Source: Heterodera schachtii
Lineage: Eukaryota; Nematoda; Chromadorea; Rhabditida; Heteroderidae
Length of the DNA stretch: 64,000 nucleotides
Assembly: GCA_023374025.1 (NCBI GenBank)
Contig: SIJG01000030.1
Location: 1,005,173-1,069,172 of the forward strand
Direction: 5' to 3'
The notes beneath the pieces were generated by a model. It was not told the DNA's origin, did no database searches, and saw only the letters and a program-made list of their open reading frames with translations. A program made the translations under genes and the position numbers. Within the stretch, counting starts at the first letter, position 1. Each line of letters opens with the position of its first letter. Below are positions 34,277 through 45,949 of this stretch, one piece after another.

Positions 34277-34365
34277 TCTTTCGCGTATCAAGGACAGCTT
34301 TGATCGCAATTTCACTAAACAAATGAATTTTCTTATAATGAAAATGTTTCCGAGGGTCTCAAAAT
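34277..34365 (+). CDS. possible internal exon, unrecognised
   Basis: After an AAG acceptor-like site the frame reads LSRIKDSFDRNFTKQMNFLI and ends near MKMFPR. It has better base composition than the flanks. It may be the next exon of the gene starting at 33914. No family was recognised and the phase is unproven. Confidence 0.25.
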
Positions 34366-34833
34366 AAGGGAGGATTTCGCCAGGAAAATAAATGATTTAA
34401 AAAATAACAATTAAATATTTAAAAAATGTAATTAATGAAAATACTAATTCAATTACATTTTTTTAAATAATTTAAGAGTTCACTATGATTATCTGTAATT
34501 AATTAATTCATTGGCCTACCCTGTTTAAATCTCATCTATGATATGCTATGATTTATTTAGTTATACATTGCTTGGGGACGAGGTGAAAAATAACAGTGTA
34601 AAATTACTTATAAAATTATTGTATTAACAAAAAATGTTAATATTCAACCTAACTCTTTTTCATGCTCAAATTAATAAAAAAAAATTTAAATTTTCATAAT
34701 TTACCCAAAAATAAAAAAGAATTTAAAGGCAAATAAATGAAAGAAATAATATCAGAAAATTTTTTTTCATATTACTATCATAAAAAGAAATACATTAAAA
34801 TATGGAAATGGATTATTAACTGAAAAACAACAG

Positions 34834-34997
34834 GTTATGCTAGCGATGGAGGAGTGTGGCAAGACGGAGGCGAATACCGTAGGCAAAGGTCGGCCAATCA
34901 TACCGTACTGATATTACTGCTGATTGTGGTGGTGGCGATGTGGAAATTGTTTTTGCCCTCCCATCTCTTGAAGAAATGGGTGGGGGTAAAAAGATAA
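34834..34997 (+). CDS. possible terminal exon with a transmembrane segment
   Basis: After a CAG acceptor the frame reads GYASDGGVWQDGGEYRRQRS, then a hydrophobic helix (TVLILLLIVVVAMW), a short basic tail (LLKKWVGVKR) and a TAA stop. This is the pattern of a C-terminal membrane anchor. Base composition is much richer in GC than the surroundings. The preceding exons may be those near 33.9-34.4 kb. The protein is not recognised. Confidence 0.4.
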
Positions 34998-35669
34998 GAT
35001 ATTGATTGTGCTAACAGATTAGGTCAAAGTATAATCAACAACAAAAAATTACCTGTAAAAATGTATCAATCCGTATGCAGATGCTTATGACTCGTAAAAA
35101 TTTGTAATTAAAATATTTTACAAAAAATCTATAGAAATTTGGATATGATCAAAAATTATATATTTTTTCTTTTACGACCGATGGAATAAGTTAAAGCAAC
35201 AAAGCAAGAATTGAAAATAAGCGAATAAATACAAAGCTTACAATAAAATTACTATGAAAAAATAATTTATTAATTAATAAGAAGTCATAATCTATGGAGA
35301 ATGAATATAAAATAGGTCACCCATCATTCACTATCTTTTTAGCAGAATATTTAACAATCCGCATTAATTTGTAAAATTCGATAAAAAATTTAAATCAAAT
35401 TTTCTTGAAAATTCTCGGCTGAAGTGGTACATGATGCTTTTTTGGAACGCTTGGGAAACTTCAGCGACTTCCGAAGCTCATAGTTTTGAGATGATCAGAA
35501 TCAGTAAGCGAAGGGAGGAAAGAATTTTAAAAAAGTTAAATTAAAATAAAAATGAAAAAATACATTAAAGAAAATAATGATAATGACATCATCTAACAAT
35601 AAGCTGTGTGATGTAAATGACAAAACAAGAAAATTATGTAGAAAAAAAAGAAAAGAAAATTCTAAATTT

Positions 35670-36095
35670 ATTAATAATATTTATGTTAATTGGGATAATA
35701 AATTAAATTAATCTTTTTTTAATTTCTGAGCCGTTAAAAATATTAAAAGTCCAAAATTATTTTTCATTTTCATTCAATATAACCAAAAAACGCTATAGGA
35801 ATATATAATATTTTTCAATAATATGTTCCAAAATTACAGGTCCAAAATGAAGAATACACAATTATATAAATATAAAATTCAAAATTTTTAATAATATTTA
35901 TGTTAATTGGGATAATAAATTAAATTAATCTTTTTTTAATTTCTGAGCCGTTAAAAATATTAAAAGTCCAAAATTATTTTTCATTTTCATTCAATATAAC
36001 CAAAAAACGCTATAGGAATATAATGTTTTTCTATAATATGTTCCAAAATTACAGGTCCATAATGAAGAATACACAATTATATAAATACGTTAATT
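35670..36095. repeat. direct tandem duplication, about 210 bp each
   Basis: The segment beginning ATATTTATGTTAATTGGGAT near 35680 is repeated almost exactly from about 35895, including CTGAGCCGTTAAAAATATTA and CGCTATAGGAATATA. It lies in gene-free AT-rich sequence. Confidence 0.85.
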
Positions 36096-36263
36096 TAGAG
36101 AATCTGTCTGAAATATAAGTTTAATTAAAAATATAACTTGGCTAAACAGGCATTTGTTATCAGATTTTCACCAAAAATGACTAGAGGAAGCAGAGAAAGA
36201 GAATTATTATGGTGTTTTTCGCGTAAATTTTAATATATTTCTGACTGCTCATAAGTTCAATCT

Positions 36264-36368
36264 TTAGGGGGTGAATTTTCACCTCTCGCCTCTCGTCCCA
36301 AAAAACGAGAGGTGAGAGGCGATAGTCTCAGAATGGTGCGAGTTTGCGAGAGTTGTCCCACCCCTGAT
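36264..36368. mobile_element. short hairpin element, copy 1
   Basis: About 105 bases dominated by the stem CACCTCTCGCCTCTCGTCCC and its inverted copy GAGAGGTGAGAGGCG, ending in CCCACCCCTGAT. An almost identical copy lies at 45728-45833, so it is a dispersed mini-element. Confidence 0.7.
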
Positions 36369-37380
36369 AGGTAGATGTTCTCCCATATGCTTTATCCCCC
36401 AATTTCTCCCACACACCGCTGTTTCCTTCTGTGGCATCACAAATTAATAATTATTCAAAAAATGTTCTTAAGATTTATCACAAAGATAAAAAGAAAAATG
36501 TTACTGGAAAAAAAGAGAACTATTCGTGGAAAGAAGGAAAATACAGTAAACAGAAAAAAGACAGTAAACCCTTGGAATAACCCGACAGTGTGCTCCAATC
36601 TCCTTGCAATATGTATATATAGCAATTGATAGTCAAAGAAATTGCAGAATTGATCCGTGTCCTTTCTCTGTTGCAATAATTTGTGACAAATTGATAAACC
36701 TATTAATATATATATATGTATATATAATAATAAATTCATCACGAAATTTTCTTTATTTGCGGTCGTTTCTGGTTATTATAAAACCATCTCCAGTATTTGT
36801 GAACGTAACTTAAGTAAAATTAATACATAAAAAATTTTAATAAAAAAAATAACGAATAAACTCACAATTGTTTCCCATCAAACCATCTAAAAAAGCATAA
36901 AATTTATTAAGCTAAAAAATTCAAATTTGTACTCCATCCCGCTAATCCAATGCTGGCGCGTTTCTTAAAACTGCAATTGTTCCCATGCACTTACGAAAAA
37001 TTCAGGAAAAATTTTTAGGCTTAGAAAGGTTAGGGGTTTAAAATAAAATTTCAGAAAATCCGAGAAATTGCTTCGTCAAAAATTTTTTCATAAAAGCTTT
37101 AATAAAAGGATTTTATCAAAAATTTATTCTATTTCCGAGCATTTTGAAATTTATTTTGCCCGCTTTTAGAAAAAAGAAAAATATTTGCGATTCAATTTTT
37201 TTCTGTTTTTGCATTAAAAATAAATTACTGAATTTTATGCATTTGTTTCAATTTTTCCCCATTTATTTTACCCGGTAAAGTCAAGGTACTTCCGTCATTG
37301 TGAACAATTGTGTAGTTTCCTTCTCCTTCCCCTTAAAAACATGTTGGTAAGAAAATTTCAGTGTTAAGAATTTTATGTAT
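36369..37380. other. gene-free stretch
   Basis: AT-rich, with TATATATATGTATATATA near 36707-36725. Open frames here show no coding bias. Confidence 0.4.
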
Positions 37381-37385
37381 ATTTG

Positions 37386-37775
37386 GCTCCCGGACAATCC
37401 GACAAAGGACAACCCATCAGTAGAAATCCGTCAGTGGTGGGGCAATCCGTCAGTGGTGGGACAATCCGTCAATAAATTTTATTTTTAAAACGCAAGATTT
37501 TATCTAAATAATGTGAAAATGAATTTAAATTGAAAAAACTTAAAAATAATTTTGTGTTATTTTGTAACAGTAATGAATTAAGCCTTTTTAAAAAATTAAA
37601 GATTATTTTTTATAGAAAATGATAATAAATGTTGTAAAACCTAATCCAATTTTATTTTTGTTTTAATCGTACAATATCAAGATTTTTGTTCATTGCTCAA
37701 CAAAATAAAATTTGCTAACGATTGTCCTTCACTGACGGTTTGTCTACTGACGGCTTCTACGGATTGTCCGGGAGC
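37386..37775. mobile_element. MITE with perfect 16-bp terminal inverted repeats
   Basis: The left end GCTCCCGGACAATCCG is exactly inverted at the right end. Subterminal words ATCCGTCAGTGGTGGG (left) and CACTGACGG / CTACTGACGG (right) are reiterated. No coding sequence. The target duplication is not obvious. Confidence 0.75.
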
Positions 37776-37904
37776 TATTATTTTAGTATTCGAAAGAAAA
37801 ATCAACACCTATTTAAAAATCCGTTGCCATTTTGGCGTTTTTTCCCATTCAAAATTTAGCTAATAATTTGTTTCTTTTTTTAGAACAAAAATTAAAATAA
37901 ACTC

Positions 37905-38240
37905 TCATCATTGCTGGGTCTGGATCTTTAGTTTTTTGCCTAAAACTTTTTTCTTTGCCAATAAAATCCAATAATCTTATGTATCATTCGATAGCCCTAA
38001 ATGTCCTCTATTATCATGCAAAATGCGAAAAATTCGTTAAGGTTCTAAAAAGTTATAGCAAAAGAATTCAAAAAACTGGTTATTCAAACATTTTGGTCAT
38101 AACTTTTTAGAACTTTATAGAGATTTTTCATAATTTTGCAAGCTAATAGAGGACACTTAGGGCTATCGAATGACACATTGGATTATGTTGGCAAAGAAAA
38201 AAACTTGGGCTCGTACGAAAACTGGCTGCCTGGTCCGATC
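37905..38240. mobile_element. MITE with long imperfect inverted arms
   Basis: CATTCGATAGCCCTAAATGT followed by CCTCTATTA on the left is mirrored by TAATAGAGGACACTTAGGGC and TATCGAATGACA on the right. Flanking TTTTTTCTTTGCCAA is mirrored as well. Related degenerate sequence lies at 5820-6010, 11820-12000 and the array repeats of the latter. Confidence 0.7.
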
Positions 38241-38789
38241 ATATTGCTAAGCAATAAATTCATCCATTAGAAACAGACCGGTGAAGCGGCGTTCAGTTGC
38301 TGTGAAATGCAAAAATTATCCAAGCCATTTAACAATTTTTAATTAAAAAAAAAATTTTTAACAAAACTTGCTAATATAGGCACTAAATTTTTTTCGAATA
38401 AAGTCAAATTTCTAAACAAAAATTTTTATAAAGAAAAAAAAAATTAGTTTTGGGCACCAATTTTTGATAAAAATTTTCATAGGGGTGTATTTTCTGAAAC
38501 TTTTTCTGGTCATTTCTTATGGGTGTATTTTTCACTTTTTTTTTTTTTACTTTTTGTTAAGGGTTTTTTCACAAGTCCTAAAAATAGGCGCCAAAATGGC
38601 GAAATATGTAAAATAGCCTTTATTATACTTACCATTGGCATCAATAATTCGTCCTGCATTAGTAACTCGTCCTAAAATAATAATAAGCATTTTATTTAAA
38701 AAATTAAAATAATTAGTAAATTTAAGCCCGGAAGCCCCGTCGATAGTTTAATTAATGAATTTTAAAATAACTTAAAAAATTTAACCCTT

Positions 38790-39010
38790 TTTGCAGGGAC
38801 GGTCCCACGGCACGGGGGGTACGTACCCCCCCCCCCCTCCGAAATTTTTAAGGAAAAACAAAATCTGTTAACAAATCGCATTAAAAATTACAAAAAATTT
38901 CCCGGCGGCGCCTATCGGCACCGCTGGACCCCCGGTTCCCCAAAAGTTAAGCGCCGCAAAAAATATGGTGTGAAAAGCAAAAAACTATAAAAATTGTGAT
39001 CCATTTTGGC
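38790..39010. mobile_element. copy of the GC-palindrome repeat
   Basis: Contains AAAATCTGTTAACAAATCGC, then CCCGGCGGCGCCTATCGGCA ending CCGCTGG, then AAAAGTTAAGCGCCGCAAAA. The same order occurs at 22305-22440 and, with changes, at 57590-57765. A C-run lies at 38825-38839. Confidence 0.6.
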
Positions 39011-39654
39011 GCCAAAATTTAACTGTGATTAGGCAATTAAAAAATTCTAATTTCTTCGGTAGTCCTTTTTAGTGAACAGGGTCTTTGTTAATTCTCATAA
39101 AAAATGGTTTATTTTTATTAAGCCTTGCTCCGGAAAATTGCCAAAACTTTGGTCCGGGAGTTGAGTGCAACCTGCAAAATTTTTTTGGCACATTTTTGTC
39201 TTATCTTATGACTCTCTAAAGATAGGACAAAACTATTAAGTAGCTATTATTCCATAATCTGTTGTGAACTTTTGACTATATTTAGGTCATTTTTGGTAGC
39301 ATTTGTAAAAAAGTTACAACAAAAATTAGGCGGTGTAAGACTTATTTGTTACCTTGTATTTCTGCATTAATTTTTTTAAATTTTTTTATAACTATTTAAG
39401 ATATTCGGAATTTAGAAGGCTATTTAATTAAAAATTTAATTAATACATTGTTTTTAATATAATTGCTTAATTTAAAAATTAGAAAATAACTCAAATTGTA
39501 TGAATTTTGAGTAAATTTGCTTTTTTAACTATTAAAAATGTTTAACACTAACATTAATTGAAAGTTTATACATATCGATAGCGGAGACTTTTCTATATTT
39601 TAGAAATCTTATTTCATATTTTTATCCTGCTTGACTGATTTTTGCAGATTTTTA

Positions 39655-39862
39655 AAAGTTGGTGGTTAGGTCTGAAACCATGGGTAGGGGCAGGGTTGCA
39701 ATTTAACCATGGTAACATGGTTAAGTGCCCACCAACCATGTCCCTTTGCTGCGCGTTCGCAAACCACAACCATCATGGTCAAATGACGATGTTTTGGTTC
39801 CACATTTGCTACGGGTTTACCTTTCATGGTTATGGTCATTTAACCATTACCGCCTTCTTTTG
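39655..39862. repeat. ACCATGGTT-rich repeat
   Basis: Reiterated AACCATGG / CATGGTTA words. It abuts, and may extend into, the 3' end of the RING-H2 gene, whose last codons (before the stop at 39863) read into this type of sequence. Confidence 0.5.
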
Positions 39863-41674
39863 CTACGGCCCCAGATGGGGCCCAAAAAATTTCGACAAAA
39901 ATGATATTTTTATATTTGTTTCTCCACATTCTAACTTACTGCCCGCTGCTGCGGCTGTTGCTGGTAAATCCTTGCTACCAGCTTCAACGCCGCGACAAGT
40001 GGGACATGTTTGGTTTGTAATGAGCCTGTAATAAGTGTAAATAAGTAGTCACAAACGACTTTCCAGGGGTTTCGGGGTCGCTGAGCACGAATACGAAACC
40101 CATTTTGTCCAATTTCGAAACCCGGATCCGAATTCGAACAAAAGTCGAAAATGAATTTTTCACCGAAATACACAGTCAAAAGCGATTCAAATGCATGCAA
40201 TGGCCATGAACCCATTTATTTTCGCGCTTTTAAATCCATATTTTCGTGTGCTGACTAGGGATGAAATTTAAGTTGCTAAAAACTGCAAAAATAGTTAGTT
40301 CTTTAAATGTCATGTAACCAGTATTTTTGACATTTTTAGTCCATAATTGGAGTGTTTTTTCGTCCATTCCATATTTGGCGTTTTTTAGTCCATGTAAAAT
40401 GCATAGCCCCTATTAATTACCATCCATCGACACATTCGCGATGAAATCGATGCTAAAAAAGAAAAAAACGTTGAAAATTAAATAAATGTTTTTAAACAAC
40501 ATGGCATTTGTTCAGTTCTTTCACTTCTGAATTTTTTGGGTCTGTGCTCAGCAAATTGTCCTCGTCCAAGCAGATTGAGCAGATTTCATTTTTCAAATTT
40601 TCGTTATTTTCAAAAGTTGCTAAAGATTGGCCATCTGCTGTTGCCCCATTCTCAGCTGGCGATTGAGAATTTTCGGCATTTTTTGCTAAAAAAAATTTTT
40701 TCAGTTAAACCAAAAAGTTAAAAACTAATTTTCGACCAAAATCCCTTTCCAAATTCTTAGGGTACATATTTAAAAAAGCAATTTTTCTTTTATTATTATT
40801 AAATTTATACAAAATTTTTTCATTTTCCCCAATTGCGTCGTATAAATTTTAATTTTAAAATTATATTTTTAATTTTTTATCATTTTGGACTCGTTGTGAC
40901 CATCTTTTGCCGGTTCCTCTGCTGTTGATGGCTGAGCATTTTGAATCTCCACCGAATTTGTGGCTTTTTTGATGCCGTGGTTTTTTCCAAAAGCCGCTGC
41001 TAAATATTGGCCATCTGTTGCCCCGTCCTCAGCTGATGTTTGAGAATTTTCGGCATTTTTTGCTAACAATATTTTCAATTAAAATCAAAAATTTAAAAAA
41101 ATAATTAAATTTCAACCAAAGTCATTTTCCATAATCCCAGCGGGCCTTATTAAAATATTTTCTATTTTTTTCATTCCCCCCAATTCTTTATACTTTTATC
41201 ATTTTGGCAATGCTTTGTATTTTAATGTCAATTTTGTTTTAAATTTATTAAATATTTAATTTTTTTTAATTTATTTTTACTTATTTCGCCGACTTTTTCT
41301 TTGCCTTTGTTGGTGGCTTTTTTGATGGCGGATTGAAATGAATTTGGCAATGTTTTACGAAATGCCTTTCCCAACTTTTTCATTAAACTCGGCTTATTTG
41401 GTGTAGCGCTTATTCCTTCGTGACCTTCCGATATTGAATCCTCTGTTGATGATTGAGCACTTTTATCATTTTTTGCTAAAAAAATTTGCGAATAAAAATA
41501 TGAAAATTTTTGACAAAAAACCTTGAATAAATGCGGTATTAAATTAATAAATTATTACAATTTATTTGTAATTTTACTTATTTCACCTGCTTTTCCTTTG
41601 CCTTTTTTGTCCATACAGTCGCAGCAAAATGCCAAAACTGAGATGAGTAGAAAAAAACTCAGCAGAATGTTCAT
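39863..41674 (-). CDS. secreted RING-H2 zinc-finger protein, 6 exons, 277 aa, apparently intact
   Basis: Exons are 41578-41674, 41281-41475, 40901-41062, 40501-40685, 40421-40452 and 39863-40025. They total 834 nt (278 codons with stop), with matching phases. Residues 1-22 form a signal peptide (MNILLSFFLLISVLAFCCDC), followed by KKGKGKAGEI, the same charged motif that the SKP1-like genes carry on micro-exons. Exons 2-4 each begin with (A/T)KNDK- or KNAENSQ-like sequence and are charged and Ser-rich; exon 2 ends KGKEKVGEI. The RING-H2 finger spans exons 4-6: C-S-I-C, then C-H-H, R-F-H, R-E-C, and C-P-T-C after WLITNQT. RING-H2 domains recruit E2 enzymes for ubiquitin transfer. Secreted RING-H2 proteins are known among cyst-nematode gland products. 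The exact stop is the least certain part. Confidence 0.8.
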
Positions 41675-42010
41675 GGTTGGTGACGAGAATTAAGTGGGTT
41701 TGAATTTTTATGAATAGAGTAATTGTGATTATTTGGTCTTCCAGTTGCGCTTAAATTGGCAATTTTGTCAAGTAATTAAATGTGGCATTTGATGCGCACA
41801 CATAGTGATGAGGTAGGGGGGGAGGGCTTGATTTAGGGCGGGTGGGTTGGTGGCAAATACCTGCTGATCGTTGTGTGTGCGCATTAAATGCCACTTCGGG
41901 TGGATGGAGGGGTGGGGGATGACAAGCCCCTCTTTAATTAAATGCCAAAACATTTGATTAGGTGGCAAAATATGCCAATCATTAAATGCCAAAAATGAAC
42001 AACAGTTCCT
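41675..42010. promoter_or_regulatory. promoter region of the RING-H2 gene: five ATGCCA boxes and a G-run block
   Basis: ATGCCA on either strand occurs at 41783-41788, 41888-41893, 41943-41948, 41973-41978 and 41987-41992. A G-run block at 41814-41830 ends in GGGAGGGCTTG. At this base composition one such hexamer per few kilobases would be expected, so five in about 210 bases is striking. This is the DOG-box core reported for dorsal gland effector promoters. Function here is inferred. Confidence 0.6.
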
Positions 42011-42200
42011 TCCACAAGTGTCCGTCCGCAAATGTCCCACTGCGATTGAGGCTATTAAAAACCCCAAAAACCAAATTTTTCTTTGAATTTGCAATCTCAA
42101 TTCCATGTTTTCAGAATCTTTAATTTTTTTAAAGAAATGATTTTATTTTTCTCGAAAATGCCCGCAAATGTCCGTCCGCAAGTGTCCGTAAGGCCTCTCT
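42011..42200. repeat. short direct repeat of GTCCGTCCGCAA
   Basis: AAGTGTCCGTCCGCAAATGT at 42017-42037 is echoed by GCAAATGTCCGTCCGCAAGT at 42172-42192. Possibly the ends of a small element, with nothing coding between them. Confidence 0.4.
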
Positions 42201-42702
42201 AATCTATGCATGTATAAATTACTTTACTTAATTTTCATTTTTATTATAATAATATTATTTTTTTTGTGAAATTTACATATTTCACTCATAATCAATATCA
42301 TATTAAACGTACATACGTATTTATATACATAATAGAAGCGTTGGTGTCATGAGCATAAGCCAACAGCACATCCCTTCATTCTTTCGTCGTAATGGATGTT
42401 GGGGGGTGGGTGGGTGGTGAGATGAAATAATGAAATTATAGAAGGTTTGTTGAAAATATTTTACACCAAAAATCCATCGTCCTAATGGCTGTAGGGGGGG
42501 GGGAGTTGAATTTATGAAGAAAAAACTTCATTAAATTACCAAAAATCCATTGAGTTCCACTGATAACAAATTCTTTGAACAGAGAGAAAGAGAAAAAATG
42601 GCAATTTAATCTCAACAAAAAGGCAAAAAAAAAAACATAATTTAAAATTTTTAAATGCAAACCCATCAAATTCACTCATCATCATCACCAACCGTGAACA
42701 TT

Positions 42703-45676
42703 ATGTTGAGGATTGTTCTACTCATCTCCATTTTGGCACTGTTTGGTGATTGCATGGACAAAGAAAAAGAAAATTAGGAGGAATAAGTAAAAATAAAGAA
42801 ATTACATATAAATTTATTATTTCGTAAAAATTTAGGTATTAATGAGCCAAGTGAATATGGATACAAAGAAAAAGAAGTCATCGCAACAAGTAAAATATTT
42901 GTAAATAAAAAGTGAATTTTAATTAAATTAATATAAATTTAGGCAGAAAAGGCAAAGAAAAAGTCGGCGAAAAAATAAGTAAACATTTAAACAAATAAAT
43001 AAATTTATTTATTCTTTATTTATCATTTATATAAATTTAGACATTGCCCTATGAAATAAAATATATTAATTTTACACAATTTTAGACATCAATATCAAAC
43101 CCAAACATAATGAGAAAGGTGAAATAAATGATTTTTTAATACCTTAGAAATTAGAATTGAATAGCGCATTTATGAAAATTTCAAAAATTATTTAAGATTT
43201 TCCTTAAAAGAAGGGTCGAATTTTTTCAATTTTTTGAATGGGCATTGGCCGTCGGCGCCAAAAAATTTTTGAGTAATAGATTTTGTCAAAATATTTTTTT
43301 TTTTATGGATTGATAAATTTATCTCAAAAATTCTCCAAAATTTGTCAAAATCTTTATTGGAAACAAAAGAAAATCAGGAGAAATAAGTAAAAATAAAGCC
43401 TACATCCCGTAAATCTTCTCTTTAATCTACCCCTTAATAAATATGAGGCCTCAATTATCAAATTCTATAATTCATATATTAAAATGACTTTTTCCTTCTC
43501 AACAAAAATTTATGGGTTTATGAATTTTTTAAAAATTCAAACCAATTTTCTGAAATTTTTTGTCAATATTTCAGAGTTTGGTTTTATATTTTCTTTCCTA
43601 ATTTCATGGTTCAGTTCCTAATTATTAAATACATATGCCAAATTTAAAATTTAATTGATAAAATTATTAATTTTTCAATTTAAAATAAAAATAAAAATGC
43701 GGATAAACATTCTGCATTTTTATTTGAGAATTATATTTCACAGGCTCATAATTTGGACGGCATTTTTTCAGGGCTTCAAAACATTAATAAATAACATTTT
43801 ATTAAACTGCATAAAAAATTTATTAATAAATATCCAAAAAAATAAGTTAAAATTAATTAACAATTTTAGAGAAAAATGTACAAAAGGTACAATCATCAAA
43901 GGACTCGACATCTGAAGCTCACAAAGAGTTGGTGAAAGGTGAATAAATGTCTCAAAAAATATTAATTTATTAATAAATTATCTCAAAATTTTAAATTTAT
44001 TAGTAAATATCCAAAAAAAAAAAAGTTAAAATTAATTAACATTTTTAGAGAAAAATGTACATTTGCTGTTTTTAAGCAATTTTTTTAGCAAAAAATGGAG
44101 AAAATTCTCCGTCATCCAAGGAGCTGGAACCGCGAGAACAAAAAGAAGCAATCGCTTTAGCAAAGAAACCGAGTCCAAAAGGCGACTGGGAAAGTGCATT
44201 AAGCCAAAATTTTGCTAAATTTTATCAATCTCCGAAACGAAAAACCGCAATTTCGCCTGTGGCAAAAGGTTTATAGGGCAAAATAAATTTTCATTTTAAA
44301 AACCAATTTTTTAGGAAAAAATATTGAAAATACCCAATCATCAATGGACCCGGCATCTAAAGCTCACAAAGAAAGCCTAACAATTTAACCACCCTTTTTT
44401 TACTAGGGTAATGGGTTTTTTGTACCTAGAAAACTGTCAAAATAGACAGCATTTAGGACTTAAAAAAGTCTCTAAAAAGGACAAAAATCCCCAATTTAGG
44501 GGAGGGGAATAAATTAGTCAGAAAATTATTTATGGCATTTATATATTATTTTGGTCATTTGTCATATCTTTTTTCACTGGAAATGGAATATTTTAGCAAA
44601 ATTTATTCATTCGTCCATTTGATTTAACATAATTTTATTTTCAAAATACAGTATCATTGATGAATTTCCTTATCCATATCATTCATACGATTTAGGAAAA
44701 AATGTTGAAAATACCCAATCATCAAAGGACTCTGCATCTGAAGCTCACAAAGATGTGGCCAAAGGTATTCAAGCAATTAAGAATAACTGTCCCAAAAAAA
44801 TTTTCTTGATTAAAATTATTCCAAAAAATATAAATTAATTATTAATTTAGAAAAATTTAGAGAAACATGAAGAAAATGCACAACCATCAAAGGACCCGCC
44901 GACATCGGCGGGAGGTCAAAATGAACCAATCCCTTCACCAAAAAAGCCAAGCCCCAAGGGGAAGTCGAAAAGCGATTTCGGCCGAAACTTGGCCAAAGCT
45001 TTTCCACGGCCGGTGCCGAAAGGTTGCAAAAGTCATGGGGGTTAATTTATAGGTCTCCTCCCTCATCCTTGATTCTCGAGTTGAGAAATTTTCTCAGGTT
45101 TTCATTTTTTTTGGGTCAAGGTAAAGGACAAAAAAAGATTCTTTAAAATATATTTTTAGACCTAAAAAGCTCAGGAACAAAAGATAAAAATCCTTAAAAT
45201 TCAGCCCTATTTATTCATTCATCCATTTGATTTAAGAGAATTTTGTTTTGAAATACAGTATCATGAACCATCATTAATACGATAATTAGCGCACATTATT
45301 TTGTTACTTTTTTATCACTTATATTAATTTTAAATTAAAATTTTAAAGCAGAAGCTGGAGAAAAAGCTCAGTCAAGAACTGATCCGACAATAAATGGCCA
45401 AATTTGTGCAATTTGTTTGGGTGGTAGCACTGATGTTTAATTTAGCAAATGCAATGTCATAAAACTATTTTTTTAAATTCTTAATTAATTTTTTAAAATT
45501 ATTTTTAGCATCGCTTTCACCGCGCTTGTGTCGGGTGATTGTAATTATTAATTAACTAATTAATATTTATTTTTCATCAATTCATTACAAGGTTTTACGA
45601 CATATGTCCTATTTGTCGTTGTCGTAATAGAGTTGCCGCCATCAGCTATTTTGCAAGTAGGGAGCTGGATAACTAA
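42703..45676 (+). pseudogene. secreted micro-exon gene with C-terminal RING-H2, lesions in leader and RING
   Basis: Exon equivalents are 42703-42785, 42836-42889, 42943-42978, 43086-43118, 43870-43938, 44089-44268, 44315-44388, 44696-44764, 44861-45022, 45349-45455, 45509-45534 and 45592-45676. Nearly all middle exons are phase 1 on both sides. The start encodes the SKP1-type signal peptide (MLRIVLLISILALFGDCMD) and INEPSEYG and RKGKEKVGEKI micro-exons. Middle exons repeat ENTQSSKDSASEAHK-like and KKPSPKG-like peptides. The end encodes a RING-H2 finger: C-A-I-C, then C-N-H, R-F-H, R-A-C and C-P-I-C. Exon 1 is 83 nt instead of 85, giving an early TAG. TAA at 45438-45440 falls inside the RING. 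The exon at 44315 has lost its donor. So it is a hybrid of the SKP1-type leader and a RING body. Confidence 0.7.
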
Positions 45677-45727
45677 AATAAAATTGAAATTTCGTAAAAT
45701 TTTTATAACTAAAGTGAGGCACAAATT

Positions 45728-45833
45728 TAGAGGTGCATTTTCACCTCTCGCCTCTCGTCCCAAAAAACGAGAGGTGAGAGGCGAGAGTCTCAGAATGGTG
45801 CGAGTTTGCGAGAGTTGTCCCACCCCTGATAAG
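45728..45833. mobile_element. short hairpin element, copy 2
   Basis: Nearly identical to 36264-36368 over the hairpin and the right end TTGTCCCACCCCTGATA. It is inserted just downstream of the RING-H2 relic. Confidence 0.7.
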
Positions 45834-45949
45834 TATTAATTTCGCATTTTCGAAAACTTTATAACGAAAAATGCAACAAAAAAAAAGAAAAATAATTCGG
45901 ACAACAATTAAGCACCACCTAAATTGTCTATTTTGAAAATATCCGCAAA

